The notes beneath the pieces were generated by a model that was given only the letters and a program-made list of their open reading frames with translations, was not told the DNA's origin and searched no databases. A stretch of 64,000 nt of DNA, from the NCBI RefSeq assembly GCF_031143425.1, contig NC_090447.1, positions 132,079,106 to 132,143,105 of the forward strand, written 5' to 3'. Made by a program: the position numbers and the translations under genes. How positions within the stretch are numbered: position 1 is the stretch's first letter; each line of letters starts with the position of its first letter. Below, one piece after another: positions 30,656-41,354 of this stretch. The DNA comes from Pleurodeles waltl (taxonomy: Eukaryota; Chordata; Amphibia; Caudata; Salamandridae).

Positions 30656-31012
30656 TGATGGCAGTGGCCTCCTGGGCAGCAGGGCTGGTGGCGGTGGCCT
30701 CCTGGGCAGCAAGGCTGGTGCTGGCGGTGGCCTCCTGGGCAGCTGGGCTGGTGGCGGTGTCCTCCTGGGCAGCAGGGCTGGTGCTGGCGGTGGCCTCCTG
30801 GGCAGCTGGGCTGGTGCTGGCGGTGGCCTCCTGGGCAGCAGGGCTGGTGTCGGTGGCCTCCTGGGCAGCAGGGCTGATGCTGGCGGTGGCCTCCTGGGCA
30901 GCTGGGCTGATGGCGGTGGCCTCCTGGGCAGCAGGGCTGGTGGCGGTGTCCTCCTGGGCAGCAGGGCTGGTGCTGGCGGTGGGCTCCTGGGCAGCTGGGA
31001 TGATGCTGGTCT
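30656..31012 (+). repeat. 27/33-bp minisatellite (D) in the Harbinger
   Basis: About twelve units of 33 or 27 bp (GGCGGTGGCCTCCTGGGCAG and a variable end) encode PAAQEATASTS or PAAQEATAS repeats on the minus strand. Both unit lengths are multiples of three, as expected if selection kept the frame. Confidence 0.9.
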
Positions 31013-33374
31013 TCTCCGCCGTGCTGCTCTTTCCAGACTTGCTGAGTTTCTTGTGCCCCTTCCCCACCTTGGAAGGTGTCGCAGCTGACTCCACACTCCC
31101 ACCTGTACCCCTGGGAGCGGCTTTGGTGGCTGGAGTTTTCCCCCTCTCCCACCAGGCACTGGCCAACTTCTGATGCTTGACAGGTGGGGGACTGTCTGTG
31201 CTGTGGCTCCGTGCCATACTGGCTGCCCTGGTGGTCGGTGCACTCCAGATTCCGGTGACTACAGGCACCACTGGTCCCGGAGATGTTGTGGCTGAGGTGC
31301 TTGTTCAGGACCTAGGAGACAGACGGGGTGGGGAGGTGTGGGAAAGAGGTCAAGGTTGGACAGGAAACGTTTTTTGGAGACACTGGGACGGATAGCTGGA
31401 GGGGGTTTGGGAGTGAAGGAAGAGGTTGTGGTTGTAGGAGGTGTTCGTTTGCTGATTTAGGGTGAAGGTGCATGCGCTGGAGGCTGTCGTGAGGTGGATG
31501 GCTGTTGGGTGGGTGTGTGCCTGCATTTGTGTATCTTGGGAGGGGGTATCACAGACACACTGGGAGAGGACACAGGGAACGTGTGAATGGTAGTGGGGGT
31601 GGTGAGTGCACATGAGCGGGGTGTGGTGGTGGGTGTGCTGGTGATGGACATAGTGGCTGTAGAGGTAGTGCATGCAGGTGTGAGTGTAGATGAGACTGGG
31701 AGGGAGGAGGGAGACGAGGAGGAGGGGGACACAGTGGAGGCAGTGGATGTTGGTGTGTCTGCATGTGTCTGATGCTTGCTTGAGTGCCTGTGGGATGTGT
31801 GGTGCTTATGTTTGCATGAGCTTCCCTTGTGTGTTGACGTGTGTGCATGCTGGTCTAGAGGTGTGCTTGGGATAGGCTGGCGTACAGGGGATTGGGTCTG
31901 GGTGGAGGAAGTTTGAAGGGGGAGGCTAGAGACAGGGACAATAGCTGCCATCAGTGCTGAGACCAGAGTCTGAAAAGCTCGCTGAAGGGCCGCCTGACCA
32001 GAATGAATGCCCTCCAGGAATGCATTTGTTTGTTCCAACTGCCTTTCTACACCCTCGATGGCATTCAAAATGGTAGACTGACCAACAGTGAAGGACCTGA
32101 GGAGGTCAATGGCCTCCTCACTGAGGGCAGCAGGGGTGACTGGGGCAGGGCCTGAGGTGCCTGGGGCGAAGGTGATGCCCACATTCCCGGGTGAGCGGGC
32201 ACAGGGCAAAGGCTGAGGGGCTGCTGGGAGGGTGGTGCTGGAAGGGGGGTGGCGGCTGTACCTGTAGAGGGGGGGCACAGATGTCGCCGCCACCACAAGG
32301 GAGCTCCCATCAGAGGACGAGTCCGTGTCACTGGTCTCAGCTCCTGTTCCCGCCGTGGAGCTCCCCTGGCCCTCCGTCCCACTGGTGAAGTCCGAGTCCG
32401 TAGTGTGGCCCTCCATGGCCATGTGGGATGCAGCCCCCTCGTGCTCCGGTGCCACTGCTCCTCTGCCTGATGATGCTAATGCACACAAGAACAGGGAAAC
32501 CACAAGAAGGGGGGGACGACAGAAGAAAGACATGTTGAGTGCATGCATTACTGTTACTGTTGGCGGACACGACAGACACAGAAGCCCCCTGCACTATGCC
32601 GCGCTCTTGGGCTCCATTGTTCAATTCATGGGAAATGTCCTACTAGGCTATGGACGAAATCTGCACACATAGATGACACAGGGGCATGACTAGGTGTTGT
32701 TGTCACTCTACAGAGGTGCGGTGTGGTGCCACATGGCCTGCCTTACGGAGGGATCTTGCCTACGGAACTCGCCCTGGCCTAGGCAAACCCACAGCCCACC
32801 TCCCTCACCCAGACCCCTCCACTGCACGCAAAATCAGCAGAATGAGAGTGTACTCACCCCCTTGTGGCTGCTGTGATGCCCTCAAGCGCCCATCCAACTC
32901 CGGGTATGCCACCGCCAGGATCCTCGGGGTCCTGGTGCAACGGGCAGCCCTCCCACATTGGGAGGCCATCCCCAGCTGAGCCTCCACCATCTTCTTGCTC
33001 CAGCAGTGAATGTCATCCCATCTTTTCCACCAGTGGGAGCTCTGTCTGTGGTAGACCCCCAAGGCCCAGACGTCCTTTGCGATGGCACGCCAAATATCTT
33101 TTTTCTGGTGGGCGCTGACCTGCATGATTTGTACAGGGGGAAGAGAAACTTATTACCAACTGCACCGTCAAAGTGATTGGCCCCCATCCCTACCCTTGCC
33201 ATGTGGCACATGCACTCACCGTCGTTTCATGCACGCCGTACTCTCCCTCCTTCCTTCTTACATCCACCCCCTCCACACAGGCATAGCCCATACAGCATGC
33301 TCCCAGTGTACTCACCTGTTTGTCTGGAGGACCGTAGAGTTGCGTGGGGCCCTTTCCCCAGACACTCGAGCCAT

Positions 33375-33823
33375 TGTCTCTTCCAGACCGATGTCACAGC
33401 AGCACTTGCACTGTAGGTCCTCTCCTGTCAAAGATAAGGTATTGAGTGATTGAACAGATAGAAAATGGCGGTCACATCCGCGGCAGTGCATACCGTCACC
33501 GCCGGCGTACATCGTCATTGGCTCCTGGGACCCATATGGTCCAATGTTAACCAATGCAGCATTGCGCCGCGGTCTTCGACCGCCAACCGCGACGGTGTAC
33601 AATGCCAGCGCAGTTACCTCACATCCCATTGTCCCACTTTACAGGTCAGGCAGCCGCCATTTCAGGGGCCCACATTGCTTCATTTTCAACTGCGTCACAC
33701 ATACCTAGGCCTAGACTCAACACACATACAGGCCACTTTTTAGATTATGATTGGTGTTCTGTGTAAGCTGTGGGTACGTACCTCTGAGTTGTTTGACTCT
33801 GTGCTCGCTGTTGTCCTTCATAG
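33375..33823. other. Harbinger spacer between antisense Myb gene and transposase exon 2
   Basis: It contains the 5' flank of the antisense gene, including a GGCGGT/ACCGCC-rich patch at 33,463-33,600 that is also found at 54,985-55,095 in the deleted copy. It may be a promoter or operator for the antisense gene. No open frame is supported. Confidence 0.5.
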
Positions 33824-34951
33824 GCACCGTCCGCTGGGACATGTGAGGAGATGGCGGCATCCTCCGATGTACCGACCGTTGGTGGACCTGTCGACAATGG
33901 AGGAAAGACATGTGATAATCACATACTGGCTTGAACGTGCCACAATCCAGGAACTGTGTACCCAGTTGGAGCCAGACCTGATGTCAGCTATCCGCCATCC
34001 CACAGGAATTCCCCCCTCAAGTGCAGGTGCTGTCAGTACTCCATTTCCTTGCAAGTGGGTCATTTTAAACAACAGTGGCCATAGCATCAGGTATGTCCCA
34101 GCCTATGTTTTCCAACGTGTTGTCCAGAGTGTTGTCTGCCCTGCTGAAATACATGCAGAGCTACATCGTTTTCCCTCAGGTGGAGGATTTGCCTACAGTG
34201 AAAGTTGATTTCTATGCCCTGGGAAATATCCCCAACATCAGAGGTGCCACTGATGGGACACATGTGGCTTTGGTACCCCCCCACAGGAGTGAACAGGAGT
34301 ACAGAAACCAGAAGAGTTATCATTTGATGAATGTACAGATGGTATGTTTGGCCGACCAGTACATCTCCCATGTGAATGCCAAGTTCCCTGGCTCAGTGTA
34401 TGACGCCTACATCCTGCGGAATAGCAGCATCCCTTATGTGATGGGTCAACTCCAGAGACACCGTGTGTTGCTATTAGGTGAGCACCTGGAAGCTAGTCAG
34501 TGGGAATGGTTGTCTGGGTCTGGGGATATCCCTCCAGGTTAGTGTGTGTCTAACAGTTGTCCCTCGCCATTTGCAGGGGACTCTGGTTACCCCAACCTGT
34601 CATGGCTACTGACCCCAGTGAGGAATCCCAGGACAGGGGCAGAGGAACGCTACAATGAGGTCCATGGGCGAACTAGGAGGGTGATCGAGTGGACCTTCGG
34701 CTTCCTGAAGGCCAGGTTCCGGTGCTTCCATATGACAGGTGGATCCCTATTCTACTCACCAAAGCCAGATCATTGTGGCCTGCTGTATGCTTCACAACTT
34801 GGCTTTGCAACGACAGGTGCCATTTCTGCTGGAGGATGGTCCAGATGGCGGTGTTGTTGCAGCTGTGGAGCCTGTGGACAGTGAAGACGAGGAAGCAGAG
34901 GAAGAAGACATGGACAACAGGGACTCAGTGATCCAGCAATATTTCCAGTGA

Positions 34952-35487
34952 AACACAGGTAAGAATTCAAACCTGCCTACTACATGTACTTAAACAGTAC
35001 TACCTCTCTACTGTCTGTCGTTTTCACCCAGTGTATGGTCACTGAGTTGTGACTTTCCCTTACGATTTCACAGATGTGGGTCCCACTGTGTGACATCTGC
35101 TTTGATTCCTCATGGACTAGAGCTGTGTGACATAGGTATGTTGACATTACAAGTGAAAGAGCTTTTTGCCACAGTAATTGCTAATACAGTATTCCGAAAT
35201 CACAGACTGACTCCAGATTGTTTTGTGCTTTAAGGGTGTTTATTTTAGTGCTCAAAATTGGAGGGGGTAGCAAAATGGTGAGGGGTGATAGCGGAGGAAT
35301 GTCCATGGCAGAGTTCAGTTTATTAGTCTCACAGGTGCATTGCCCAAATGGGTACAGGAAGTGGAGCTGAGGCAGTTTAAGGATGGACAGGGTGACAAAG
35401 TGGGACAGTAGGATGACAATCAGGGTGGTCTCATTTCTTGGCAGGGGTCTTGGCATCGTTCTCTGTCTTGTTCCTGGATCTCAGGGA
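34952..35487. other. Harbinger convergent 3' region
   Basis: Transposase and NAIF1-like gene run tail to tail here. I see no further coding sequence, and the short minus-strand frames lack features. Poly(A) signals were not assigned. Confidence 0.4.
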
Positions 35488-36954
35488 CTATTTGCAAGGT
35501 GGTTCTCCCTCTGCAGTGGGTGGGGTACTGGTGTGGTGGTCCTGTGGCGGTGCTTCCTGTCCACTAGTGCCGGCGGAGGTGGTGGGCAGTTCATCGTCCA
35601 GGCTAGTGTCAGGGGCCCCTTGTAGTGCCACAGTGTTCCTCCTGGTGCTGAGTACTTCCTTCAGCACCCCTACGATGGTGCCCAGGATGGAATTGATGGT
35701 TCTGAGTTCCTCCCTGAACCCCATATACTGTTCCTCCTGCAGGCGCTGGGTCTCCTGAAACTTGGCCAGTACCGTTGCCATCGTGTCCTGGGAGTGGTGG
35801 TAGGCTCCCATGATGGAGGAGAGGGCCTCGTGGAGAGTGGGTTCCCTGGGCCTGTCCACCCCCTGTCGCACAGCAGCCCTCCCAGTTCCCCTGTGTTCCT
35901 GGGCCTCCGTCCCCTGGACCATGTGCCCACTACCACTGCCCCCAGGTCCCGGTTGTTGGGGTGGTGGGTTAGCCTGGGTTCCCTGTAGTGGTGGACACAC
36001 TGCTCATTGACGTGTCCTTGGGACGGAGGTATGGGCCTGCTGGGTGGGTGCTGTAATGGTGTTTCCAGAGGGGGGAAGCTCTGTGGTGGCCTGTGACTGG
36101 GTGTGGGGAACCGACTGTCCTGAGGTCCCCGATGGGCCGGGCTGGTCATCTAGATCCAGTTGGACAGAGGTGCTGTCATCACTGTGGGCCTTTCTGTTGG
36201 TGGTTTGGACATGTGTGGACCCTCCTGTCCGGTGACGTTGGGTAGGGGTCCTGCAGGGGTATAAAAGGATGTTTATTACATCTGTGTGTGGCATGGTGTG
36301 CAATGGGTGGGTGACCGTCTACCCCAGTGCTTGCATTCCTGTGTGGGACCTTGTGTGATGATGGTTTAGGGGGGTGTATGGGTATGTGCAGTGGCCATGC
36401 TTTAATGATGTGTGTCCATGCTTTGTTGTTGCATGCAGGGCTTGGTGTTGGGATGGGTGGGTTGTGATGTTGGGACATTTGTGAGGAGTTAGAGTGATGG
36501 TGGTGAGGGTGAGGGTGGGGGTATGTGCTGGCATGCAGGTAGGGTGGGGGATGTAATAGTTAAGATTTGACTTACCAAAGTCCATTCCTCTACCTACTCC
36601 GGCGAGGCCCTCAGAATGCAGGATCGCCAAAACCTGCTCCTCCCATGTTGTTAGTTGTGGGGGAGGAGGTGGGGATCCGCCGCCAGTCCGCTGAACCACC
36701 AGGTGGTGTCTTGAGACCATGGAACACACCTTCCCCTGTTGGTCGTTCCACCTCTTCCTGATGTCCTCCCGATTTCTTGGGTGCTGTCCCACTGCGTTGA
36801 CCCTGTCCACTATTCTTCGCCATAATTCCATCTTCCTTGCAATTGAGGTGTGCTGCACCTGTGATCCGAATAGCTGTGGCTCTACCTGGACGATTTCCTC
36901 CACCATTACCCTGAGCTCCTCCTCCGAGAACCTGGGGTGTCTTTGCCGTGCCAT
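35488..36954 (-). pseudogene. NAIF1-like Myb/SANT DNA-binding protein of the Harbinger
   Basis: Exon 1 (36,954-36,576) encodes a trihelix Myb/SANT domain at residues about 5-85: FSEEELRVMVEEI, ARKMELWRRIVDRVN, REDIRKRWND, then a PPPPP linker and TTWEEQVLAIL. Its donor G|GTAAGT fits an exon 2 acceptor ending CCCTGCAG (exon from 36,250). Exon 2 is Ser/Thr/Pro-rich (LDLDDQPGPSGTSGQS) and ends in a coiled coil (GAYHHSQDTMATVLAKFQE, then LRTINSILGTIVGVL). Comparison with the copy at 55.3 kb shows a one-base deletion near 36,180 and a TGA at 36,006-36,004. NAIF1 of vertebrates is derived from such Harbinger partners, which carry transposase into the nucleus and bind the ends. Confidence 0.85.
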
Positions 36955-37554
36955 GGGGTGGTGTGGGTGATGTGTGGGGTGGTGTGTGGGGTGATAAGTG
37001 TGCTGATATGTAGTGGTGTGTAGTGTGAGGTGCGTGGAAGTTATGTGGGTGATGGTGTTGTGTGCCTGTGGATGCTAGTATTGTTGATGGTGGTGTCTCT
37101 CTCTGGCCTTCGTTCGTGAATTTTGGTCGTAGGGGTTTGTGGGTGATGTGGGTGTGTGTTATATATTGGATTGGGTGTGTGGGAGTGGTATGTGTATGTG
37201 TATCAGGTGTGTGTATTTCGAATTGTCCAATGTGGCTGTGTTTTGTAAATGTGTGTGTATTTTGAGCGCAGCGGTGTGTACCGCCAATGGAATACCGCGG
37301 TTGAAAAACCGCTGCGTGGATTCGTGTGTCATGATAGTGTGGGCGTATTTCTGTTGGCGTGACAGTGGAGGTTTTGTTTTCGCCAGTTTATCACTGACCT
37401 TTGGTCTGGCGGACTTGTGTGGGTGTCTGAATTTTGGCGGATTCCGTGCTGTGGGTCATAATAGCTGTGGCGGTTTTCCGCGGCTGCAGCGGTGTGTTGG
37501 CAGTCTTCTGCACGGCGGTAAGTGGCTTTTCCCACCAATGTTGTAATGACCGCC
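36955..37554. repeat. GT-rich 5' flank of NAIF1-like gene and Harbinger right end
   Basis: From 36,955 to 37,260 the sequence is GT-rich low complexity and probably contains the promoter of the NAIF1-like gene. From 37,262 to the end it carries GCGGT/ACCGC motifs in both orientations and closes with the terminal inverted repeat. Confidence 0.6.
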
Positions 37555-38439
37555 TATATGCGTCTAAAGACCTTGAGTCCAACCAGGTAAATTCACAAAA
37601 TATTGCTTTCACTAGTCTTCCTCCTTTTCGATCTTGTCAAAGGGAAGATCCCACGCTCCTAAATGCATGGAGAGCAGCAGGACCTAGAAACCCTGGAGAA
37701 AAGGGACCCTTTTTTCCGTATATAAGAACCTGTTATAGAGAATCACAAGTCATAATAACCAAGAACAGAAACAGTTACTAGTACCAGAACCATATTGACT
37801 ACAGGTCCTACATTTAGCCCATAGTCAGTCGGATGGGGGCCATTACGGAAAGGAAAAAAATGAAGAATATCTGTTGCGTAGGTTTTACTGGCCAGGAGTA
37901 TTTTCCCAGATTCAGCGGTTTTGCCAACAGTGTCCCAAATGTCAGTTTATTGATCCCGGACCTAGGAGAAGGGTTCCCTTGCAATCATTACCTATTATCG
38001 ACATACCCTTTTCCTGAGTAGGTATGGACCTAGTGGGACCCCTCATCCCTTCTTCAAAAGGATATAGATATATCCTAGTCTTGGTCGACTACGCCTTCAG
38101 AAATCCAGAGGTCGTTCCCCTTACCAGCATAAATACGAAGAGTGTAGCCCACGCCATTATTGCGTTTTTTTCCACACTGGGTTTCCCTAAAGAAATACTC
38201 ACCGACCAAGGGACACAGTTTATGTTGAACTTAATGACACAAATCTGCCAGATTCTAGAAATTAAACATCTCAGGACCTCGGTATATCATCCACAAACTG
38301 ACGGGCTAGTAGAACGGTGTAACCGCACATTAAAAACCCTTTTGAAAAAAAAACATTTCTGATTCTGGTAAAGACTGGGACAGAAGGTTACCCTTAGTTC
38401 TCTAGGTAATGAGGACACATGAACAAGCCTCCACCGGAC
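37555..38439 (+). pseudogene. gypsy B integrase, zinc-binding and catalytic core
   Basis: After the Harbinger the polyprotein resumes. A histidine/cysteine zinc-binding region (HSQSDGGHYGK, then CQQCPKC) lies at about 37,815-37,945. The core follows with D in MDLVGPL (about 38,024), D in LTDQGTQF (about 38,205) and E in LVERCNRTLK (about 38,310). A TGA after IDIPFS (near 38,015) and a frameshift after KTLLKK (38,350) break it. The catalytic triad itself is intact. This domain lies upstream of reverse transcriptase, unlike most gypsy elements. Confidence 0.9.
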
Positions 38440-38442
38440 ATA

Positions 38443-39404
38443 GGCCCTCATTACGACCCTGGCGGTTGGCGGAGAAGTGGCGGTCTTACCGCCAACAGGC
38501 TGGCGGTAAAAAAAAAATTCTCTGATCCGACCGCCAGGGTGGAGACAACCGCTGGGCTGGAGACTTGGGTCTCCAGCCTGGCGCCCGTCACAAGACTGCC
38601 GGCGGTATCACGACCCGGCTGACCGCCATGGATTTCATGGGGTTGGGAATCGCCATGAAATCCATAGAGGTAAGCAGTATTAGTGCCAGGGAATTCCTTC
38701 CCTGGCACTGATAGGGGTCTCCCCCACCCCTGCTTCCTCCCCCACAGCCCCCACCCCCTTGCCACCCCCCAAAGGTGACAGGACCCCCCTCCCCACCCCT
38801 ATCCCCAACATCGCAACCCAGACACACACCGTACATGCATGCACACACACCCAACACACATACCCGCACACATATCACCAAACATGCCAACAGCCACACA
38901 CACAGTCATACACGCACACCCACATACAGACATACATGCACACATCCATTCAGACATACAGACAGATACGCACACATTTCTAAACACAGCACCCCTGCGC
39001 ATGCATACATGCACTCACATACTCCCTCTACATCCTTACATGCACACCTCCATTCACGCACACAACACACAACACCTCCCCACTCACCTCCCCTAACGAA
39101 CGATCAACTTACCTGGTCCGTTGACCCTCCGGGAGGGGACGGGATCCATGGGGGCTGCTCTGCCGCCAGCACCCCGTCAACAGAACACCGCCACGCCAAA
39201 TCACGGAATGTCATTCGGTGGGCAGTGTTCTGTTGACAGGGCGGTGGAGGTGGAGCAACCTCCACTTCCCCGCCGACCAGAAAAGGACGGAGGGCTGCCA
39301 GCAGTCTTAATTCGCCGAGTGGAAAACCGCCTGCAATGGCGGTCTTCAGCAAGGCGGTCCCTCTGCGGTCTTGCAAAAAGACCGCCGAGGTTGTAATGAC
39401 CACC
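38443..39404 (+). mobile_element. 962-bp Harbinger-type MITE
   Basis: The ends are GGCCCTCATTACGACCCTGG (left) and GGTGGTCATTACAACCTCGG (right, read inward), flanked by ATA (38,440-38,442 and 39,405-39,407). One copy of ATA rejoins the integrase frame of gypsy B at the TGHSPFELV block. The left third contains hairpins (GGCTGGAGA/TCTCCAGCC, ATGGATTTCATGG/CCATGAAATCCAT, GTGCCAGGGAA/TTCCCTGGCAC). The middle is a CA-rich simple repeat. There is no coding sequence. End similarity suggests the 8.8-kb Harbinger family moved it. Confidence 0.85.
38815..39085 (+). repeat. CA-rich simple repeat in the MITE
   Basis: Degenerate ACACAC/CACATA repeats with pyrimidine-poor composition produce several overlapping chance frames rich in His and Thr. 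No gene. Confidence 0.9.
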
Positions 39405-40020
39405 ATAGTCCATTTGAGTTAGTCTTTGGGCGACAACCGCGAACCCTGTTGGATATGGCAGCCAAGATGTGGGAGGAGGAGGAAGGAGGAGAAAAATCTC
39501 TCTTAGAATATACCAGTGACCTAATATTACAAATCCAATCGGTATGGGAAGGCGTGAGAGAACATTTAGAGAAGGCCCAAAACAAACAAAAACAATATTA
39601 CGACAGAAACACCCAGATGCGTAAATTGAATATTGGGGAAAAGGTTCTTGTCCTTTTACCCAGCTCCAAAAATAAATGACTAGCTAAATGGCAAGGGCCA
39701 TATAAGGCTCTAGGGGCGGTGACCCCGGTAACCTACACCATTGAGATGACAGAGACTCCAAGAAAGACCCAAATCTTTCACATAAACCTCCTTAAAAAAT
39801 GGGAAGAACCCCCTGATCTCCCAACGGCACCTGCAGCGGGGTTCCTGCTTAATACCGTAAAAGAACTTGACATTGGTTGGTGTCCTACAAATCCAGACTC
39901 AAAACCCGAAGAACCCCAGAGGAATACACTCCTCTCCCCTAGACAACAGGATCAGTTAACAGAACTCCTGTCCCACATGACAAATTGTTCTCCACTCACC
40001 CAGGGAAAACCACAATAGTA
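39405..40020 (+). pseudogene. gypsy B integrase C-terminal part
   Basis: The frame continues as PFELVFGRQPRTLLDM, a long helix (about 39,470-39,620) and LNIGEKVLVLLP. After a TGA at 39,677 follows the GPY/F-type motif KWQGPYKAL (about 39,688) with the usual HINLLKKW block (about 39,780). This is the DNA-binding tail of a Ty3/gypsy integrase. An acidic linker then leads to the reverse transcriptase. Confidence 0.85.
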
Positions 40021-41354
40021 CAACACCATATCAAAACGCTACCAGGAAAGATGATTCATCTTCGACCCTACAGCATTACCTGGAGCCTAGAAAATTGTGG
40101 TAGAACAGGAAATAGAAAATCTTTTATGAATAGGGGTCATAGAGCTCTCTAATAGCCCTTGGTGTTCCCCAGTGGTGTTGGTCCCCAAACCAGATGGGTC
40201 TGTTCGCCTTTGCATTGATTTCCGACAACTCAATGCTATATCACAGTTTGACACGTACCCACTTCCCAGAGTAGATGAATTAATAGAACGATTAGGAAAG
40301 TACATGTCTACCCCTGACCTTACAAAGGGCTATTGTCAGATCCGTTTGGCCTCCGCAGACAAAGAAAAAACAGCCTTTTCCACATCCTCTGGTCTTTAAT
40401 GTTCTCCCTTTTGGTCTACATAGCACACCGGCCACGTTTCGATGTCTTATGGATTCCCTGTTACGGCAATACTCCAGATATGCAGCTGCATACTTGGATG
40501 ATATTGTAGTATACAGCGAAACCTGGGAAGAACACTTAGTCCACCTAGATAACATATTCACGGTTTTACACCACTCCAGATTGACGGCTAACCCCACTAA
40601 AAGTCGTCTAGCTTATACCGACATTTCCTATCTAGGATATCACATAGGGGGTGGCATAATTAAACCCCAGCTGAACAAAGTGGAAGCCATTACAAGCATA
40701 CCTCCACCCACTACAAAAAAAGAAGTACGATCCTTTTTGGGTTTGGTAGGATATTATAGGATATTATCGGAGGTTCAGTCCCCTTATTCTACCCTGGCAG
40801 CTCCTTTGACTGATCTACTAAAAAAGGGTCAGCCCACGAAAATAACGAGTTTAACACCGTCCCAACACCGGAGTTATCTCTCTCTACGGACCTGTCTCAC
40901 AACAAAACCTATTTTGTGTTGTCCTGATTTCCTTCGACCTTTCCATCTCCAGACCGATGCTTCAGATGTAGGCCTAGGAGCGCTGTTGTTTCAAAAGGGA
41001 GAAGAGGGTACCAGCCATCCCATAGTTTTCATCAGTCGTAATCTACTACCCCGGGAACAACTCTACCCTATTACTGAAAGGGAATGCCTGGAAATCAATT
41101 GGGCTATAGGGAGCTTGCAGTACTACCTTCTGGGACGCCCTTTTATTCTGTACACCGACTACGTTCCTCTTATGTGGCTTTCTCGTCATAAAAATACCAA
41201 CGCCCGTATAATACTGAGATGGTTCATGGAACTGCAACCTTTTACCTTTCAGGTGTGCCACCTTCCAGGCGAGTTGATGTGTCATGCTGACTATTTATCC
41301 CGCTATCCGATGGCACCGGGACTGGAACAACCCCAGTCTTGGGGAGGGACATGA
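40021..41354 (+). pseudogene. gypsy B reverse transcriptase and RNase H
   Basis: Reverse transcriptase begins with SPVVLVPKPDGSVRLCIDFRQ-type blocks (about 40,165-40,230), breaks by frameshift near 40,395, and continues as LPFGLHSTPATF, then YLDDIVVYS (about 40,490) and SFLGLVGYYR (about 40,735). RNase H carries TDASDVGLGALLF (about 40,952), ERECLEINWA, YTDYVPLMWL and HADYLSR. The frame from 40,449 to the end is uninterrupted (301 codons). Its TGA stop at 41,352-41,354 is formed by the first bases of the 3' LTR. A purine stretch GGGGAGGGACA before the LTR is the likely polypurine tract. Confidence 0.92.

Larger units (their letters stand above)
30000..33374 (-). pseudogene. second Myb/SANT-like Harbinger protein, antisense in transposase intron
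   Basis: Exon 1 is 33,374-33,316 (MARVSGERAP). It looks internally deleted, because the copy at 54.9 kb has about 16 more residues (LAKLERFVDGVLPQ). Exon 2 is 33,119-32,858 with HQKKDIWRAIAKDV, HWWKRWDDIHCWSKK and LDGRLRASQ; the spaced tryptophans are of Myb/SANT type. Exon 3 starts at 32,466 after an acceptor ending ATCATCAG. It is Ser/Thr/Pro-rich with a coiled-coil block (LRSFTVGQSTILNAIEGVERQ) and stops at 31,457. Further exons probably continue through 31,300-30,400 with a Lys-rich patch and the minisatellite-encoded tail. Its role is inferred to be DNA binding at the transposon ends. Stops and the exon 1 deletion make this copy non-functional. Confidence 0.75.
29064..34951 (+). pseudogene. 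HARBI1-like DDE transposase, three exons, broken
   Basis: Exon 1 is 29,064-29,146 (MDPEFRILPAIVFLLLYEEH, then TAA at 29,124) with donor G|GTGAGTG. Exon 2 is 33,824-34,477, exon 3 is 34,577-34,951, and the phases fit across both introns. Catalytic residues are D in GATDGTH (34,252), D in GSVYDAY (34,402) and E in [14 protein letters not shown] (34,687). The acidic C-terminus ends VIQQYFQ. Family members cut and paste the transposon together with a Myb-like partner in the nucleus. Lesions are the exon 1 stop, a frameshift near 34,010, a TAA near 34,067 and a frameshift near 34,760. Intron 1 is 4.7 kb and contains a whole antisense gene. Confidence 0.85.
28741..37554 (+). mobile_element. 8.8-kb Harbinger DNA transposon with three genes
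   Basis: The ends are GGTGGTCATTACAAC (left) and GGCGGTCATTACAAC (right, read inward), flanked by TAT. Inside are a HARBI1-like transposase on the plus strand (exons at 29,064, 33,824 and 34,577), a Myb/SANT-like gene on the minus strand within the first intron of the transposase (33,374 down to about 30,000), and a NAIF1-like Myb/SANT gene on the minus strand (36,954 to about 35,490). Harbinger transposition needs the DDE transposase plus a Myb-like DNA-binding partner, and this element encodes two such proteins. All three genes carry stops or frameshifts, so this copy is dead but complete in layout. Confidence 0.9.

Noticed and set aside
30460..31173. 237-codon plus-strand frame with repeated LVLAVASWAAG units
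   Set aside because: It is the complement of the minisatellite-encoded tail of the minus-strand Myb-like gene. The minus strand has the exon structure and family support.
38815..39236. His/Thr-rich open frames such as the 153-codon frame at 38,775
   Set aside because: They translate a CA-rich simple repeat inside a MITE.
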